NCBI RefSeq assembly: GCF_003584645.1
Contig: NZ_AP017928.1
Span: 5,593,501-5,657,500, forward strand
Reading direction: 5' to 3'
Length of the DNA: 64,000 nt
Origin: Methylocaldum marinum
Lineage (GTDB): Bacteria > Pseudomonadota > Gammaproteobacteria > Methylococcales > Methylococcaceae
Within the stretch, counting starts at the first letter, position 1; each line of letters starts with the position of its first letter. The notes below the pieces were generated by a model. It was given only the letters and a program-made list of their open reading frames with translations. It made no database searches and was not told the DNA's origin. Of the stretch, positions 1-9,274 are shown piece by piece. The position numbers and the translations under genes were made by a program.

Positions 1-420
1 GAGCTGGTTGAGCTTTTCGTGGCCGAGTTCAACGCGAAGGCCGGCAAGCACGTCAAGGTGGTTCCGGAAGCCGCCTGGGCGGAACTGCGGGCGCACGACT
101 GGCCCGGCAACGTGCGGGAATTGCGTAATGTCATCGAGCGCTGCGTGCTGTTCGCCGAGGGTCCGCAGTTGCCTGCCGAATGGCTGCAGTTGCGCCGCAA
201 CGACGCCAGAGGGATGCCCGCGGACGATACGGCGACGGCGGACGGAGTGTTCATTCCGCTGGACGGGAGCATGGCGCTGGACGACATGGACTGTTACATC
301 ATTCGAACCACTCTGGAGCGCCACGACGGCAACGTCACCGCCGCCGCCCGCGCCCTCGGCGCGACCCGTGAAACGCTGCGCTACCGGATACGGAAATACG
401 GACTGAAAGAATCGAGCTGA
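1..420 (+). CDS. Sigma-54-dependent response regulator, C-terminal part (cut by window edge)
   Basis: The frame is open from base 1, so the N-terminal receiver and most of the AAA+ domain lie outside the window. What remains is the end of a sigma-54 activator: the conserved WPGNVREL stretch (about residues 36-43) and a Fis-type helix-turn-helix at the C-terminus (NVTAAARALGATRETLRYRI, roughly residues 112-131). This is the NtrC-family arrangement, in which the HTH binds an upstream enhancer and the AAA+ domain remodels the sigma-54 holoenzyme. The target genes cannot be told from this fragment. It converges on the minus-strand gene that follows. Confidence 0.88.
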   Translation, partial: ELVELFVAEFNAKAGKHVKVVPEAAWAELRAHDWPGNVRELRNVIERCVLFAEGPQLPAEWLQLRRNDARGMPADDTATADGVFIPLDGSMALDDMDCYIIRTTLERHDGNVTAAARALGATRETLRYRIRKYGLKESS

Positions 421-465
421 ACGGTCGATCGACCTCCAGGGTCGAGTCCGGTGAAGGCCGTACGC

Positions 466-501
466 GTGGTTCAGAACCACGAGAGACGGGGGGTTCTGAA
501 C
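466..501. repeat. Two adjacent short palindromes between convergent genes
   Basis: A perfect 15-bp palindrome (GTGGTTCAGAACCAC, 466-480) is followed 11 bases later by a related shorter one (GGTTCTGAAC, 492-501). Both lie in the gap between two converging genes. They could form a bidirectional transcription end or a protein site; there is no T-tract that would make a classical terminator. Confidence 0.35.
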
Positions 502-530
502 GCACGGCGAAATGTTTTCTGCGGGGCCGG

Positions 531-1070
531 CTAGGCAGAATGAGCCGACGGTTTCCGCTGCGCCACGTCGTGCGGCCGGGTTTTGACGAACAGGTCGAAG
601 CCCAGCCAGAGCAAAAGCCAGCCCGGCACCTTTTCGAGCATGAGTCCATTCCGGACTATAGACCAGAGCCCAGCTCCGACGAAGGTCAGCGGCAATACGG
701 TCCGAAGATCAACCGAAAGACCGAACCAGCGGCTCAGGCGGCGATTGAGATCATCGATCGCCTCATTCACCGTTAATGTCGTCTCGGGCGAAGCGACCGA
801 AGGCGCGTGCGTCACGCCTTCTACGATGACGTCGAGATCTTGAAGCGATTTGAGGATTCCGGCCTTGTCGCAGCGGCTGGAATCGTAATGCACCGTGAAG
901 CTTCCCGCGGTCGGGTTCACGTGCACGCGGGAAACTTCCGGCTTCGCTTCCAATGCGCTCTTTATCCGCTCGAGGAGCGCGGGATTATGGCGGGTGTGAA
1001 GGGATTTCAGCCGTACCCGTCCGGCCGTGGCGCTGGCCATCCACGCCCGATGCGTCTTGCGTGAGCTCAT
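531..1070 (-). CDS. HMA-like domain protein with C-terminal membrane segment
   Basis: The protein has 179 residues. The start at 1070 is chosen because a strong AGGAGG ribosome-binding site sits about 8 bases upstream; the same frame stays open further upstream without any such signal. Residues about 15-65 read like a ferredoxin-like heavy-metal-associated fold (GRVRLKSL, then VSRVHVNPTAGSFTVHYD), but the metal-binding CxxC is absent, so metal transfer is not supported. Residues about 120-160 include a hydrophobic stretch that probably anchors the protein in the membrane. Similar HMA_2-like proteins occur beside cation transporters, but none is next to this one; the function is unknown. Confidence 0.75.
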   Translation of the reverse strand: MSSRKTHRAWMASATAGRVRLKSLHTRHNPALLERIKSALEAKPEVSRVHVNPTAGSFTVHYDSSRCDKAGILKSLQDLDVIVEGVTHAPSVASPETTLTVNEAIDDLNRRLSRWFGLSVDLRTVLPLTFVGAGLWSIVRNGLMLEKVPGWLLLWLGFDLFVKTRPHDVAQRKPSAHSA

Positions 1071-1393
1071 GACAACCGCCTCCTGTTCGTTGCCGACACA
1101 ACTCAGACCGGAATTCCGAATGGAGTATCCCGCTTCAACCGGTCTTACCACCGGCAGATCCGCTACTGAAAATCGACAATAAACGACCTCGACCAGGCGC
1201 AGTAGCCTTCGCGATCGGCGCTTCGGGCCGGGTTCAAATCCACCACCGCCGTGGGGGACTTGAACCAGTCCCCATTCCATCGTCTCGATCGAGAGATGAT
1301 ACGTTTTCAAAATCAATTGGATAGATCTGCGTTTGAGCATGGCACAGAAGTCGCTTCAGCGCACCCGGTTATTGTAACTTTGGGAGTGCGACC
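1071..1393. promoter_or_regulatory. Divergent intergenic region
   Basis: This 323-base gap separates the divergently transcribed HMA-like gene and the SulP transporter gene, so it should hold both promoters. No clear -35/-10 pair stands out. It contains a hairpin (GGGGAC at 1254-1259 pairing with GTCCCC at 1267-1272) and a tRNA-T-arm-like GGTTCAAATCC (1220-1230), but no cloverleaf can be built around them. Confidence 0.4.
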
Positions 1394-3094
1394 ATGCCTT
1401 CGAACCAAGCTTTGCGCAGGATGCCACGGACCGGTTTGCAGGGACTCTTGGATCATTGGCGGTCGGACCTCGTCTCCGGCTTTCTGGTGTTTCTGATCGC
1501 TCTGCCGCTGTGTCTCGGCATCGCCATGGCCTCGGGTTTTCCGCCCATGGCCGGGATCATCAGTGCCGTGATCGGCGGCGTGCTGGTTTCCCGAATCAAC
1601 GGTTCCTACGTCACCATCAACGGCCCCGCCGCGGGACTCATCGTGGTGATCCTCTCGGCGGTGCAGTCCCTGGGGCAGGGGGACGCCATGGCGGGTTACC
1701 GCTATACCCTGGCCGCCATCGTGGTGGCGAGCGTGCTGCAGATCCTGATGGGCGTCTTCAAAGCCGGCAAGCTCAACGCCTATTTCCCGGCTTCGGTGGT
1801 GCACGGCATGCTGGCCGCCATCGGCATCATCATCATGGCCAAGCAAATCCATGTGATGCTCGGGGTGAAGCCGGAAGGCGGCGAAATTCTCTCCGCCATC
1901 GCCGAGATTCCGCGCAGCGTGATGAACGCCAATCCGGAAATCGCCCTGATCGGCTTGCTCGGCCTGGTCATTCTGATGATCTGGTCCTGGGTCAAGCATC
2001 CTTATCTCAAGATGATCCCCGCCCCCTTGATCGTGGTCGTGGTCGGCATGACCCTGGGCCAGGTTTTCGATCTGGATCACAAGCACGTCTACCTGTTTCT
2101 GCCGCAGGAGGAATTCCTGCCGCGCCACGAATACACGGTGGGGCCGAAATTCCTGGTGTCGCTTCCGGAAAACGTGCTGGCAAGCTTCTATTTTCCGGAT
2201 TTCTCCAAAATCGCGACGATTGAGTTCTGGGGGGCGGCGGTATCGATCTGCCTGGTCGGGAGTCTCGAATCGCTGCTGAGCGCCGCGGCGGTGGACAAGC
2301 TCGATCCTTACAAGCGCCATTCGGATCTGAACCGCGATCTCACTGCGATGGGGGTGGGGAATCTTCTGTCGAGCGCCGTCGGGGGGCTTCCGATGATCGC
2401 CGAGATCGTCCGTTCCTCGGCCAACATCCATAACGGCGCCAAGACCGCCTGGGCCAATTTCTTTCACGGTGCGTTCCTGGGGGTGTTCGTGCTGTTCTTC
2501 CCCAGGCTCATTCACGAAATCCCGCTGGCCTCGCTGGCGGCGTTGCTGGTTTACACGGGGTTCCGCCTGGCCTCGCCCAGGGAATTCGCCAAGGCCATGG
2601 GTATCGGCAAAGAGCAGCTGGCGCTGTTCTGCATCACGATTTTGGCGGTCCTCGCCACCGATCTGCTGGTGGGCGTATTCATCGGCATCGTGGCCAAGCT
2701 GGCGATTCACATTCTTCGCGGCGTGAACGTCAGGAACCTGTTCAAGATCAACTACACGCTCACGCAAACCTCGCCCGGCGTTCATCACGTCCGCATCGAC
2801 GGATCGGCGATTTTCTCCAATTTCATCGGGCTGAAAAGCGAGCTGTCGACCTTGCCCGAGGGCCAAACGGTGATTTTCGACTTGTCGAACGCCTATCTCA
2901 TCGACCACACGGTCATGGCGTTCATCGACCATTTTCGCCACGACTATCAAGACCGGGGCGGCCGCTGCGAGATTCGCGGCTTGGAAAACCACCGGCCCTA
3001 TTCGAATCATCCGCTCGCTGCGCGCCGGCGGAAAACGGCCGAAGGGAAGCGTGCGACTCAACGGTTTGGTCTCGAGACTGTCAAGCACGGCTGA
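1394..3094 (+). CDS. SulP-family inorganic anion transporter with STAS domain
   Basis: This is a 566-residue membrane transporter of the SLC26/SulP family, which moves sulfate, bicarbonate or other anions across the inner membrane. The N-terminus shows the family pattern: SGFLVFLIALPLCLGIAMAS, then the glycine-rich INGSYVTINGPAAGL. About 10-12 hydrophobic segments follow up to about residue 440. A C-terminal STAS-type domain (about 455-540) contains the expected VIFDLSNAYLIDHT strand-turn. The substrate is uncertain; bicarbonate-type SulPs look similar, but no carbonic anhydrase gene is adjacent. After the STAS core the tail is basic and poorly conserved-looking. Confidence 0.9.
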   Translation: MPSNQALRRMPRTGLQGLLDHWRSDLVSGFLVFLIALPLCLGIAMASGFPPMAGIISAVIGGVLVSRINGSYVTINGPAAGLIVVILSAVQSLGQGDAMAGYRYTLAAIVVASVLQILMGVFKAGKLNAYFPASVVHGMLAAIGIIIMAKQIHVMLGVKPEGGEILSAIAEIPRSVMNANPEIALIGLLGLVILMIWSWVKHPYLKMIPAPLIVVVVGMTLGQVFDLDHKHVYLFLPQEEFLPRHEYTVGPKFLVSLPENVLASFYFPDFSKIATIEFWGAAVSICLVGSLESLLSAAAVDKLDPYKRHSDLNRDLTAMGVGNLLSSAVGGLPMIAEIVRSSANIHNGAKTAWANFFHGAFLGVFVLFFPRLIHEIPLASLAALLVYTGFRLASPREFAKAMGIGKEQLALFCITILAVLATDLLVGVFIGIVAKLAIHILRGVNVRNLFKINYTLTQTSPGVHHVRIDGSAIFSNFIGLKSELSTLPEGQTVIFDLSNAYLIDHTVMAFIDHFRHDYQDRGGRCEIRGLENHRPYSNHPLAARRRKTAEGKRATQRFGLETVKHG

Positions 3095-3164
3095 TATCCA
3101 TCGCAAGTCTCCGAGCCATGTCTTTGTTCTTAGCCCATATCAGTTTTTGAACGACACGACCACC

Positions 3165-3530
3165 ATGCCTTTCTCCCCGTTGTGCATAGCCTTGGTCCGG
3201 TTTGCCGAGCCCTTGACCGGGACGCTGGAAACCGAGGCCCAGGCCGAATGCCTCATCGACACGCTGCGCGGCTGTTCTCGACGGCGGGTCGAATTGGACT
3301 TCACTGGTCTCACCGACGCCAGTTGCGCGTTCTGTGACGCATTTTTCCGGCTCGCTGAATGCGAGCTTCCGGAAACCTGGCTCGTGCCCCGGCGTTACGA
3401 CGACCTCTGCCCGTGTTTTGTCCACAGACTGGTGAGCCGCTTGGAGCGGATGCGTGAAAAGACCTGGATCAGGGGATGCGAGTCGTTCGTCTCCGCAGCC
3501 GATCCCGGCAAGCGGTCTTCAACCGCGTAA
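3165..3530 (+). CDS. Small STAS-like protein (hypothetical)
   Basis: This 121-residue ORF begins 70 bases after the SulP stop. The chosen ATG at 3165 opens the conserved-looking part; an in-frame ATG at 3051 would overlap the transporter. No strong ribosome-binding site is visible. The middle (VELDFTGLTDASCAFCDAFF, about residues 47-66) resembles the strand-loop of STAS-like (DUF4325-type) domains, suggesting an anti-sigma-antagonist-like fold or a regulatory partner of the transporter. It is cysteine-rich for its size. The assignment is weak, and it could be a remnant of a longer transporter tail. Confidence 0.4.
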   Translation: MPFSPLCIALVRFAEPLTGTLETEAQAECLIDTLRGCSRRRVELDFTGLTDASCAFCDAFFRLAECELPETWLVPRRYDDLCPCFVHRLVSRLERMREKTWIRGCESFVSAADPGKRSSTA

Positions 3531-3914
3531 TGCTCCGAAGTTCGGGATCGCCCGCCGCAGAGCTTTACACTGCGGTTTAGCGGTGCGGATTGGGAAACTT
3601 GTAGATACCGTCTTGGAAATCAAGAGGCAAGCCACGGGTCGAGCGCCGTAATGCCGCGAAGGGATTCGCGACCTACAGCGGCACGGTTGTAGGTCGGCAA
3701 TCCTTTGCCGACGTACACGGTCGATCGGCCCTTTATGTCGGGAAAGGATTCCCGGCCTGCACTTTAAGGAAGCTCTAATTTAGTCTCCAATTCGGAGAAG
3801 CGACCTGCGCAACTGAGTGATCTAACAGGCCTTCACCCAACCCTTGCCCGGAGGGTAATGGCTTATTCAGGGCTTCCCAAGAGTGGTACATTGCGTTCGA
3901 TCGATTGGTTCGTT
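3531..3914. other. Intergenic region with palindromic repeat
   Basis: This 384-base gap lies between the convergent STAS-like ORF and the phoX-like gene. Its main content is the 72-bp repeat at 3689-3760. A related half-unit (GGGATTCGCGACCTACA, 3661-3677) precedes it. No gene is supported here. Confidence 0.6.
3689..3760. repeat. 72-bp dispersed palindromic repeat, copy 1 (REP/BIME-like)
   Basis: Two 24-nt arms (3689-3712 and 3737-3760) form an imperfect inverted repeat. Each arm is itself a short hairpin around AATCCTT. A second copy of identical total length lies at 32299-32370. The 24-bp central spacer differs between copies while the arms are conserved, as in REP pairs mobilised by RAYT transposases. 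Confidence 0.75.
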
Positions 3915-5801
3915 TTATTTCCAGGCCGGCAATGCGCCTTCGCGCGTACCGATGTAACCGACCACGGCGCGTTGCAGGTGGTGCCATTTTTCGTTCAGTT
4001 TCGTGATCACCAGGTCTCTGTCGGGCGCCTTGTAGCTTTTATTCACGTCCTCGCCGGGATGCTGGAAATTGCTCATGATGTAAGAAAAGCCGTGGGCATT
4101 CTCCACAACTTGCAGGCCGGCTGCTTCAGCCCCGACCGGCACTGACAGGATGCGCGCCAAGCGGCGGCTGTCGAGGTTGTAGGCCCAGACGTAGTTATTG
4201 TTGCGGCGGCTGGTGTCCTCGCCGATGAAGAGCGTGCGGCTCACCCGTGAGAACTTGAGATTGTCCGGCCCGCAAACCTTGTCCTGTTCGCAGCGGTTGC
4301 CTTCAGCGTCCTTTCTGTCTTCGCCGTTGCCGTTCTTGCCCAGCCATCCGCCCAGAAGCGCAGGTACGGATTTCATGGTGGATGCTACAAAGCGGCTGTC
4401 GATACCGGCTCGGTGGCCGTCCATCAGTTTCAGCTCGTAAACCGCCCCGCCGTCGTTTTGAGGCAGGCGAATATCGCCGGTGTCGTCAGCCATGCCCTTC
4501 TCGATGCGGGAGATGGCGACGAAGGCCTTGCGATCCACCGGATCGTGGGTAACGCCTTCCATTTTGGAGAATTCCGTGGTGGCTCCCAGATAGGCGGCAT
4601 ACCTGCGGGTCTCCAGAAAAGCCGCGGCTTTCTCCATGTGGGGCTTGAGCCGCAGCCATTCGGTGCCGGTGTAGGTGACGACTTTCTTGTAGCCGTGTTC
4701 GTTGGGTTCGGTGTTGCTGGCGTCGAAGATGTCGTTGAACTTGATGCCTTCATCCACCATGGCCCTGATTTCGGCATCGGAGGCGGAACCCAGCCGGATC
4801 CAGCTCAGCTTCGCCGCGCCACCGTCCGATGCCGCGGTCTGCTTCCATTTGGCCGCGTAAAGCGTCCCCGAGGACAGATCGCCGGGCCGGTCGGCGACGA
4901 ACATGAACAGCCCGGTATTGATCCCGTCGTCGCCCATGTATGCGGTCCGGCGATCAGGCATGATTTCGGCCAGTTCGCGGGAAAACCGGCCGAGCACGTA
5001 GTGCTTGGCCGCCGATGCGGTCCCGTTGGCGTCGATTTTCACCTCGGGCACCAAACCGTAGTGGTAGGGATTGGCCCGGGCGGGATCGCCGAAATAATAC
5101 CGGCTGAAGCTATCGATATCGGTGGTGTCGTCGCTGTCCTCTGCTTTGCTGCCGCCGCCCCGGACTTTGGCGTCCGGTTCGTATTCTTCACTGCCGAGAT
5201 GGGTGTTCCAGGGTGAAATCGACGCGGCACAGGCGATCCAAAGGCCGTTCACATTGCCGAAACTGATGCTCCGATAGTCCGCGACTTTTAGGGCGCCGGT
5301 GAATTTGTCCTGGTCGAGCCTGGCCAGGCTCGCGGTGGCGGGAAGCTTGCTCCAGAAGCGTCCGGTCTGCCCGGCGGGCGGCAGTTCCTTGTATTCGTAC
5401 TGGGTGACCAGGGCGAGGGTCTCGTTATGAACCGGATCGGCCGCTTTCATACCCGGTATCACCATCAGGGAGTTGCCGTCCGGAGAATCGGAGGCGATTT
5501 GACCGTAAGCGTCGGTCAGCGGGTGGTCATGGTCATCGCTCAAGCCGCCTACGATATGCCCGGTTATTGAATCGGTAGTGCCCATCAGTTCGTGATAGCT
5601 CAGATCGTAGATTCGGCTTTGACCGTTGCGGTAAATCAATTTCAGGCGGGCTTTGGTGTAGACATCGGTTTTTTCCTCGGCCGTGACGGGGGCAGGCATT
5701 CCGATGAACTCGATCGATTTGAGGGTAGGGGCGGCATCGGCCGAGCCGGCAAGAGTCAACAACGTGAGTACCGACGAAGCGGCTACTGCAAAAGCTTTCA
5801 T
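3915..5801 (-). CDS. PhoX-family (DUF839) secreted phosphatase
   Basis: The protein has 628 residues with a clear signal peptide (MKAFAVAASSVLTLLTLAGSADAA-type, cleavage near residue 23), so it is probably periplasmic. The body reads as a DUF839/PhoX beta-propeller: an early GLSDDHDHPLTDAYGQ-like segment, EEYEPDAK near residue 205, HYVLGRFSRE and YMGDD about residues 268-295, and a late SRTLFIGEDTSRRNNN segment (about 535-550). PhoX proteins are Ca2+/Fe-dependent alkaline phosphatases, often induced by phosphate limitation. Activity on phosphomonoesters is inferred from the family, and some DUF839 members have no proven activity. No Pho box was recognised. It stands alone on its strand. Confidence 0.85.
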   Translation of the reverse strand: MKAFAVAASSVLTLLTLAGSADAAPTLKSIEFIGMPAPVTAEEKTDVYTKARLKLIYRNGQSRIYDLSYHELMGTTDSITGHIVGGLSDDHDHPLTDAYGQIASDSPDGNSLMVIPGMKAADPVHNETLALVTQYEYKELPPAGQTGRFWSKLPATASLARLDQDKFTGALKVADYRSISFGNVNGLWIACAASISPWNTHLGSEEYEPDAKVRGGGSKAEDSDDTTDIDSFSRYYFGDPARANPYHYGLVPEVKIDANGTASAAKHYVLGRFSRELAEIMPDRRTAYMGDDGINTGLFMFVADRPGDLSSGTLYAAKWKQTAASDGGAAKLSWIRLGSASDAEIRAMVDEGIKFNDIFDASNTEPNEHGYKKVVTYTGTEWLRLKPHMEKAAAFLETRRYAAYLGATTEFSKMEGVTHDPVDRKAFVAISRIEKGMADDTGDIRLPQNDGGAVYELKLMDGHRAGIDSRFVASTMKSVPALLGGWLGKNGNGEDRKDAEGNRCEQDKVCGPDNLKFSRVSRTLFIGEDTSRRNNNYVWAYNLDSRRLARILSVPVGAEAAGLQVVENAHGFSYIMSNFQHPGEDVNKSYKAPDRDLVITKLNEKWHHLQRAVVGYIGTREGALPAWK

Positions 5802-6131
5802 GGTCAGAGATGTTTGGAAAGGGGCAAACGCTAATCGACGTTTGTTACGGTTTTATGACAGGCAGCGGAAGTGTGTCCTACGACGCATCACCGTGTTGTT
5901 CTGGCTAAAAGTACGTCTTCGCACTGCATGCCCGAAATTGCGGTATTTCCTTGAATTCGATTTGATATTATGCTTCCGGACCGGAATTCATGGGTGGCTT
6001 TTGCCGCCCATGGATCCGATCCGGAAATTCCCATCACGATTTGGGATGAAACGTGCTCATGTCCGCGGATTGCTTCGGCAGCCGTCGGATTCGCCTTCTT
6101 AACCGACTATTTTTTACGGAGTCAATCGTTC
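5802..6131. promoter_or_regulatory. Divergent intergenic region
   Basis: This 330-base gap lies between the divergent phoX-like gene and the PEP-CTERM-like gene. It is more AT-rich than its surroundings around 5880-5980, as expected for promoters. No defined binding site was recognised. Confidence 0.35.
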
Positions 6132-6821
6132 ATGAAGACGCTAATCGGTGTAATGACAGGCACTCTCGTCTTTTGCAGCAGTATTTCGGCGCAAGCCGCT
6201 CTGTTGGAAGGGCAGTCGGTCTATTTCCAATTCGCTGACGAGGATCTCGAGTACTTCGGGACGCCAACCGTCGAGGGCGATAGCCTGGCTTTTGATTTTT
6301 CCGGTATCTCTGCCGCTTCGTCCTCCGCGAGTCAAAGAGAAGTTCTGGAATTTCAGGTTCTCGCCAAAGCCGGCTACCAGGTCGACAAATTCCACCTGAG
6401 CGAGGGCGGCGACTACTCGCTGGCGGGAAAGAACAGCAGCGTTTCGGTCAACAGCCGGCTGAGGCTGGACGATTTTACCAACGACGAGCTGTTCCGCGAG
6501 TCCACTGAAAAATCGTTCCGGCTCGGCGGCACCGGCGGGGAAAAGGAGGGAAGCTGGAATGCGCTTTTCGAGCTGGCCGTCGCCAACAGCGAAGAACTCG
6601 ATGTCCTGTTGACAACCATGCTGTGGGCTATGCCGGCGGGCACCGGCGGTGATGCCAGGATTGATCTGAACTCGATCCGCGTGAGCATTAGCGCGATTCT
6701 GACCGGCGGCGAACCGGCTCCGGTACCGCTGCCCGCGGCCGTATGGCTGCTGGGTGCCGGGCTGGTCGGCTTGACCGGCGTGGCTGCCCGGAATCGCCGC
6801 GGCGCCTTCCTGCACGCTTGA
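6132..6821 (+). CDS. Secreted protein with PEP-CTERM-like sorting signal
   Basis: The protein has 229 residues. The ATG at 6132 is preceded by ACGGAG and opens a signal peptide (MKTLIGVMTGTLVFCSSISA, cleavage near AQA). The body is beta-rich without a recognised fold. The C-terminus has the tripartite sorting pattern: VPLPAAVWLLGAGLVGL, a short hydrophobic helix, then a basic ARNRR end. This is a common variant of the PEP-CTERM/exosortase signal, so the protein is probably processed and exported to the cell surface or extracellular matrix. An exosortase is not in this window. Confidence 0.78.
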   Translation: MKTLIGVMTGTLVFCSSISAQAALLEGQSVYFQFADEDLEYFGTPTVEGDSLAFDFSGISAASSSASQREVLEFQVLAKAGYQVDKFHLSEGGDYSLAGKNSSVSVNSRLRLDDFTNDELFRESTEKSFRLGGTGGEKEGSWNALFELAVANSEELDVLLTTMLWAMPAGTGGDARIDLNSIRVSISAILTGGEPAPVPLPAAVWLLGAGLVGLTGVAARNRRGAFLHA

Positions 6822-7068
6822 ATCAGTCATCGGCCGGTAAGCCCCGCATGTTTTTCGGGGTACTGACAAGTGTCCCGTCAAGCTGATCGCGGACTACGGC
6901 CCTCCCTTTCTTCGTCGTGATGCGGGACTGCATCGCAACAGCCTACCGCGACCGGGGTATAAGGATCATGCCTTTGGTCGTTCTTCGCCGGAGGAAGCTT
7001 CGACTGTCCGGTCCGGTTGCGTCGGACTTTTCCCGGCGGATCCGAGCGGTCAACCGTCCTTTCGGGGA

Positions 7069-7698
7069 TTATCGGTAAAGCCGTTTGCTTTCGATAAAGC
7101 GCAGAACCGGCTCCGGAATCAAATAGCGGGCGCTTTTGCCCGATCTCACGGTTTCCCGAATGCGGGTCGCGGAAATATCGAGCTGGGTGACGTCCACGAA
7201 GTGGATCGATCCATGCGGTCGAAGGCTCAATGCAGCCGCATGCTCGGCGCTACGCTCCGCTACATATTGCGCCAAGTCTCCCGTGAAGTCCGGTGCCGTA
7301 CCCGGCCGCCGCATGACGACGATGTGGGCGAGTTCGAATAATTCCCGCCAGCGGTGCCAGCGGGGAAAGCCGTTGACGGCGTCGAGTCCCGCGATCAGGC
7401 ACAAGGGTCGGTTTCCGATCTCCGTTCGAAAGGATGCGAGTGTTTCCACCATGTAGGATGGCCCCTGCCGGTCCAGCTCCCGGGTGTCGATGCTAAACCC
7501 GGGCTCGGCATCATGCAGGGCCAGCTCCAGCATCTTGAGGCGAAGCGCGGGGTCGGCTTCAGGTTCGGCACGATGGGGCGGCAAACGGCAGGGTACAAAG
7601 CGGATCTCATCCATTCCGGCCCCTTCCTTGACTTCCAGTGCCGTCCGCAGATGGCCGTAGTGGATGGGATCGAAGGTTCCGCCGTAGATGCCGATCAT
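7069..7698 (-). CDS. nadD: Nicotinate-nucleotide adenylyltransferase
   Basis: This 209-residue enzyme forms nicotinic acid adenine dinucleotide from nicotinate mononucleotide and ATP in NAD biosynthesis. The start at 7698 opens the nucleotidyltransferase motif MIGIYGGTFDPIHYGHLR, with the GxFxPxHxGH ATP-binding signature. The C-terminal ISATRIRE motif (about residues 176-183) is also present. The length is normal for the family. It is last in a minus-strand cluster (leuS, lptE, holA, proA, nadD). The partners rsfS and rlmH, which often follow nadD in gammaproteobacteria, are not downstream; a PEP-CTERM-like gene converges instead. Confidence 0.95.
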   Translation of the reverse strand: MIGIYGGTFDPIHYGHLRTALEVKEGAGMDEIRFVPCRLPPHRAEPEADPALRLKMLELALHDAEPGFSIDTRELDRQGPSYMVETLASFRTEIGNRPLCLIAGLDAVNGFPRWHRWRELFELAHIVVMRRPGTAPDFTGDLAQYVAERSAEHAAALSLRPHGSIHFVDVTQLDISATRIRETVRSGKSARYLIPEPVLRFIESKRLYR

Positions 7699-7890
7699 GC
7701 GTACTTTCTTAGACTGCGATGGTTGAGCCGAAATGCAGGACCAATCGGCCTGCGTACCGATGGAAATGCGCAGTAGGCCGGGAATCCTGGCCCAACGCAA
7801 CCGGTTCGTCGGCAAGGGATCGCCAACCTAGGGCACCTGAGGCGCGAAGCCGTCCGGCGGGCTACGCTAACCCGCTCAACAAACGGCCTA

Positions 7891-9153
7891 TCAAGTGCGG
7901 ATATGTCCATCGCCCAGGACGATGAATTTCCGGGTGGTCAGTCCTTCCAGTCCCACCGGGCCGCGGGCGTGCAGTTTATTGGTGCTGATGCCGATCTCGG
8001 CTCCCAGGCCGTATTCATAACCGTCGGCGAACCGGGTGGATGCGTTGACCATCACCGAGCTGGAATCCACCTCCCGGAGGAAACGGCGGGCGCGGGTGTA
8101 ATCCTCGGTCACGATCGCATCGGTGTGCTGCGAACCGTGCCGGTTGATGTGGTCCAGCGCCTCGTCGAGCCCCTCGACCACGCGGATGGACAGGATCGGC
8201 GCGAGATATTCGGTGCCCCAATCTTCCTCGGTCGCCGGAATGCAGTCCGGCAGGATCCGAAGGGTTCTCGGGCAGCCGCGGAGTTCCACGCCTTTTTCCC
8301 GATAGAGATGCGCCAGATCCGGCAGCAGAATGGGCGCGACGGGAGCGGCAATCAGCAAGGTTTCCATGGCGTTACAGACACCGTAGCGCTGGGTTTTGGC
8401 GTTCAGGGCGACTTGAATGGCCTTGTCGAAATCGCAGCGGTCGTCGATGTAGACGTGGCAGATGCCGTCCAGGTGTTTGATCACCGGAATCCGGGATTCT
8501 TCGCTGATGCGCTCAATCAGGCTTTTGCCGCCGCGCGGCACGATCACGTCGACATGGCGTTCCATGCGGATCAGTTCGCCGACCGCCGCGCGGTCGGTGG
8601 TTTCGATGAGCTGCACGGCATCGCGCGGCAGTCCGCCCTGTTCCAGACCCTCGCGTATGCAGTCGGCGATGGCCTTATTGGAATGTATCGCTTCGGAACC
8701 GCCGCGCAGGATGCAGGCGTTGCCGGATTTGAGGCATAGCGCCGCCGCGTCGGCGGTCACGTTGGGGCGGGATTCGTAGATGATCCCGATGACGCCCAAA
8801 GGCACTCGCATCCGGCCCACCTGGATGCCGGACGGCCGATAGCTGAGGTCGGTGATTTCGCCCACCGGATCGGGAAGCGCGGCGACTTCGCGAAGTCCTT
8901 GAGCCATGGCGGCGATGCCTTTCTCGGTGAGTTCCAGCCGGTCCAGCATCGCGCTGTCGAGTCCTCGTTGCCGGCCGGCCTCGAGATCCTTCCGGTTGTC
9001 CGCCAACAAGGCTTGCGTCTTGTCTTGCAGGGCGTCGGCGATGCCCAGGAGGGCGCCGTTCTTTGCGCCGGTTTCCGCGCGGCTCATGGCACGGGAGGCT
9101 TCGCGAGCCCGCTCGCCTACCGTGAGCATGTAAATCTGGATGTCATTTTGCAT
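7891..9153 (-). CDS. proA: Gamma-glutamyl phosphate reductase
   Basis: This 420-residue NADPH-dependent enzyme reduces L-glutamyl-5-phosphate to glutamate-5-semialdehyde, the second step of proline synthesis. Visible family motifs are [14 protein letters not shown] (about residues 105-118), the [14 protein letters not shown] stretch, and NAMETLLI with [20 protein letters not shown] near the C-terminus. The catalytic cysteine is in the [11 protein letters not shown] segment. The start at 9153 gives the usual N-terminus; a TTG ten codons upstream (9183) is an alternative. It lies between holA and nadD, as in several methanotrophs and Pseudomonas-like clusters. Confidence 0.95.
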   Translation of the reverse strand: MQNDIQIYMLTVGERAREASRAMSRAETGAKNGALLGIADALQDKTQALLADNRKDLEAGRQRGLDSAMLDRLELTEKGIAAMAQGLREVAALPDPVGEITDLSYRPSGIQVGRMRVPLGVIGIIYESRPNVTADAAALCLKSGNACILRGGSEAIHSNKAIADCIREGLEQGGLPRDAVQLIETTDRAAVGELIRMERHVDVIVPRGGKSLIERISEESRIPVIKHLDGICHVYIDDRCDFDKAIQVALNAKTQRYGVCNAMETLLIAAPVAPILLPDLAHLYREKGVELRGCPRTLRILPDCIPATEEDWGTEYLAPILSIRVVEGLDEALDHINRHGSQHTDAIVTEDYTRARRFLREVDSSSVMVNASTRFADGYEYGLGAEIGISTNKLHARGPVGLEGLTTRKFIVLGDGHIRT

Positions 9154-9274
9154 GGGTCGATGAGGAACGGTTGATGGGTTCAATGAAAAACGGTCGTTGC
9201 GCCGAGTCCGGGCACGGTTTCTTCGCGAGGGCTGGCGCTGGACATGTTGCGGACCGGAGCCCGGAGCGAAAGCC

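Noticed and set aside
1210-1275. tRNA-like GGTTCAAATCC and GGTTCAAGTCC T-arm sequences
   Set aside because: No acceptor, D or anticodon stem can be paired around either; only isolated T-arm-like strings.
1313-3106. 597-codon open frame antisense to the SulP transporter
   Set aside because: It mirrors the transporter in a GC-rich gene and translates to low-complexity His/Asp/Arg-rich sequence without any motif; the plus-strand gene is unmistakable.
6842-6860. Possible terminator after the PEP-CTERM-like gene
   Set aside because: Stem of only five base pairs with a nine-base loop; the T-run is inside the loop rather than after the stem.
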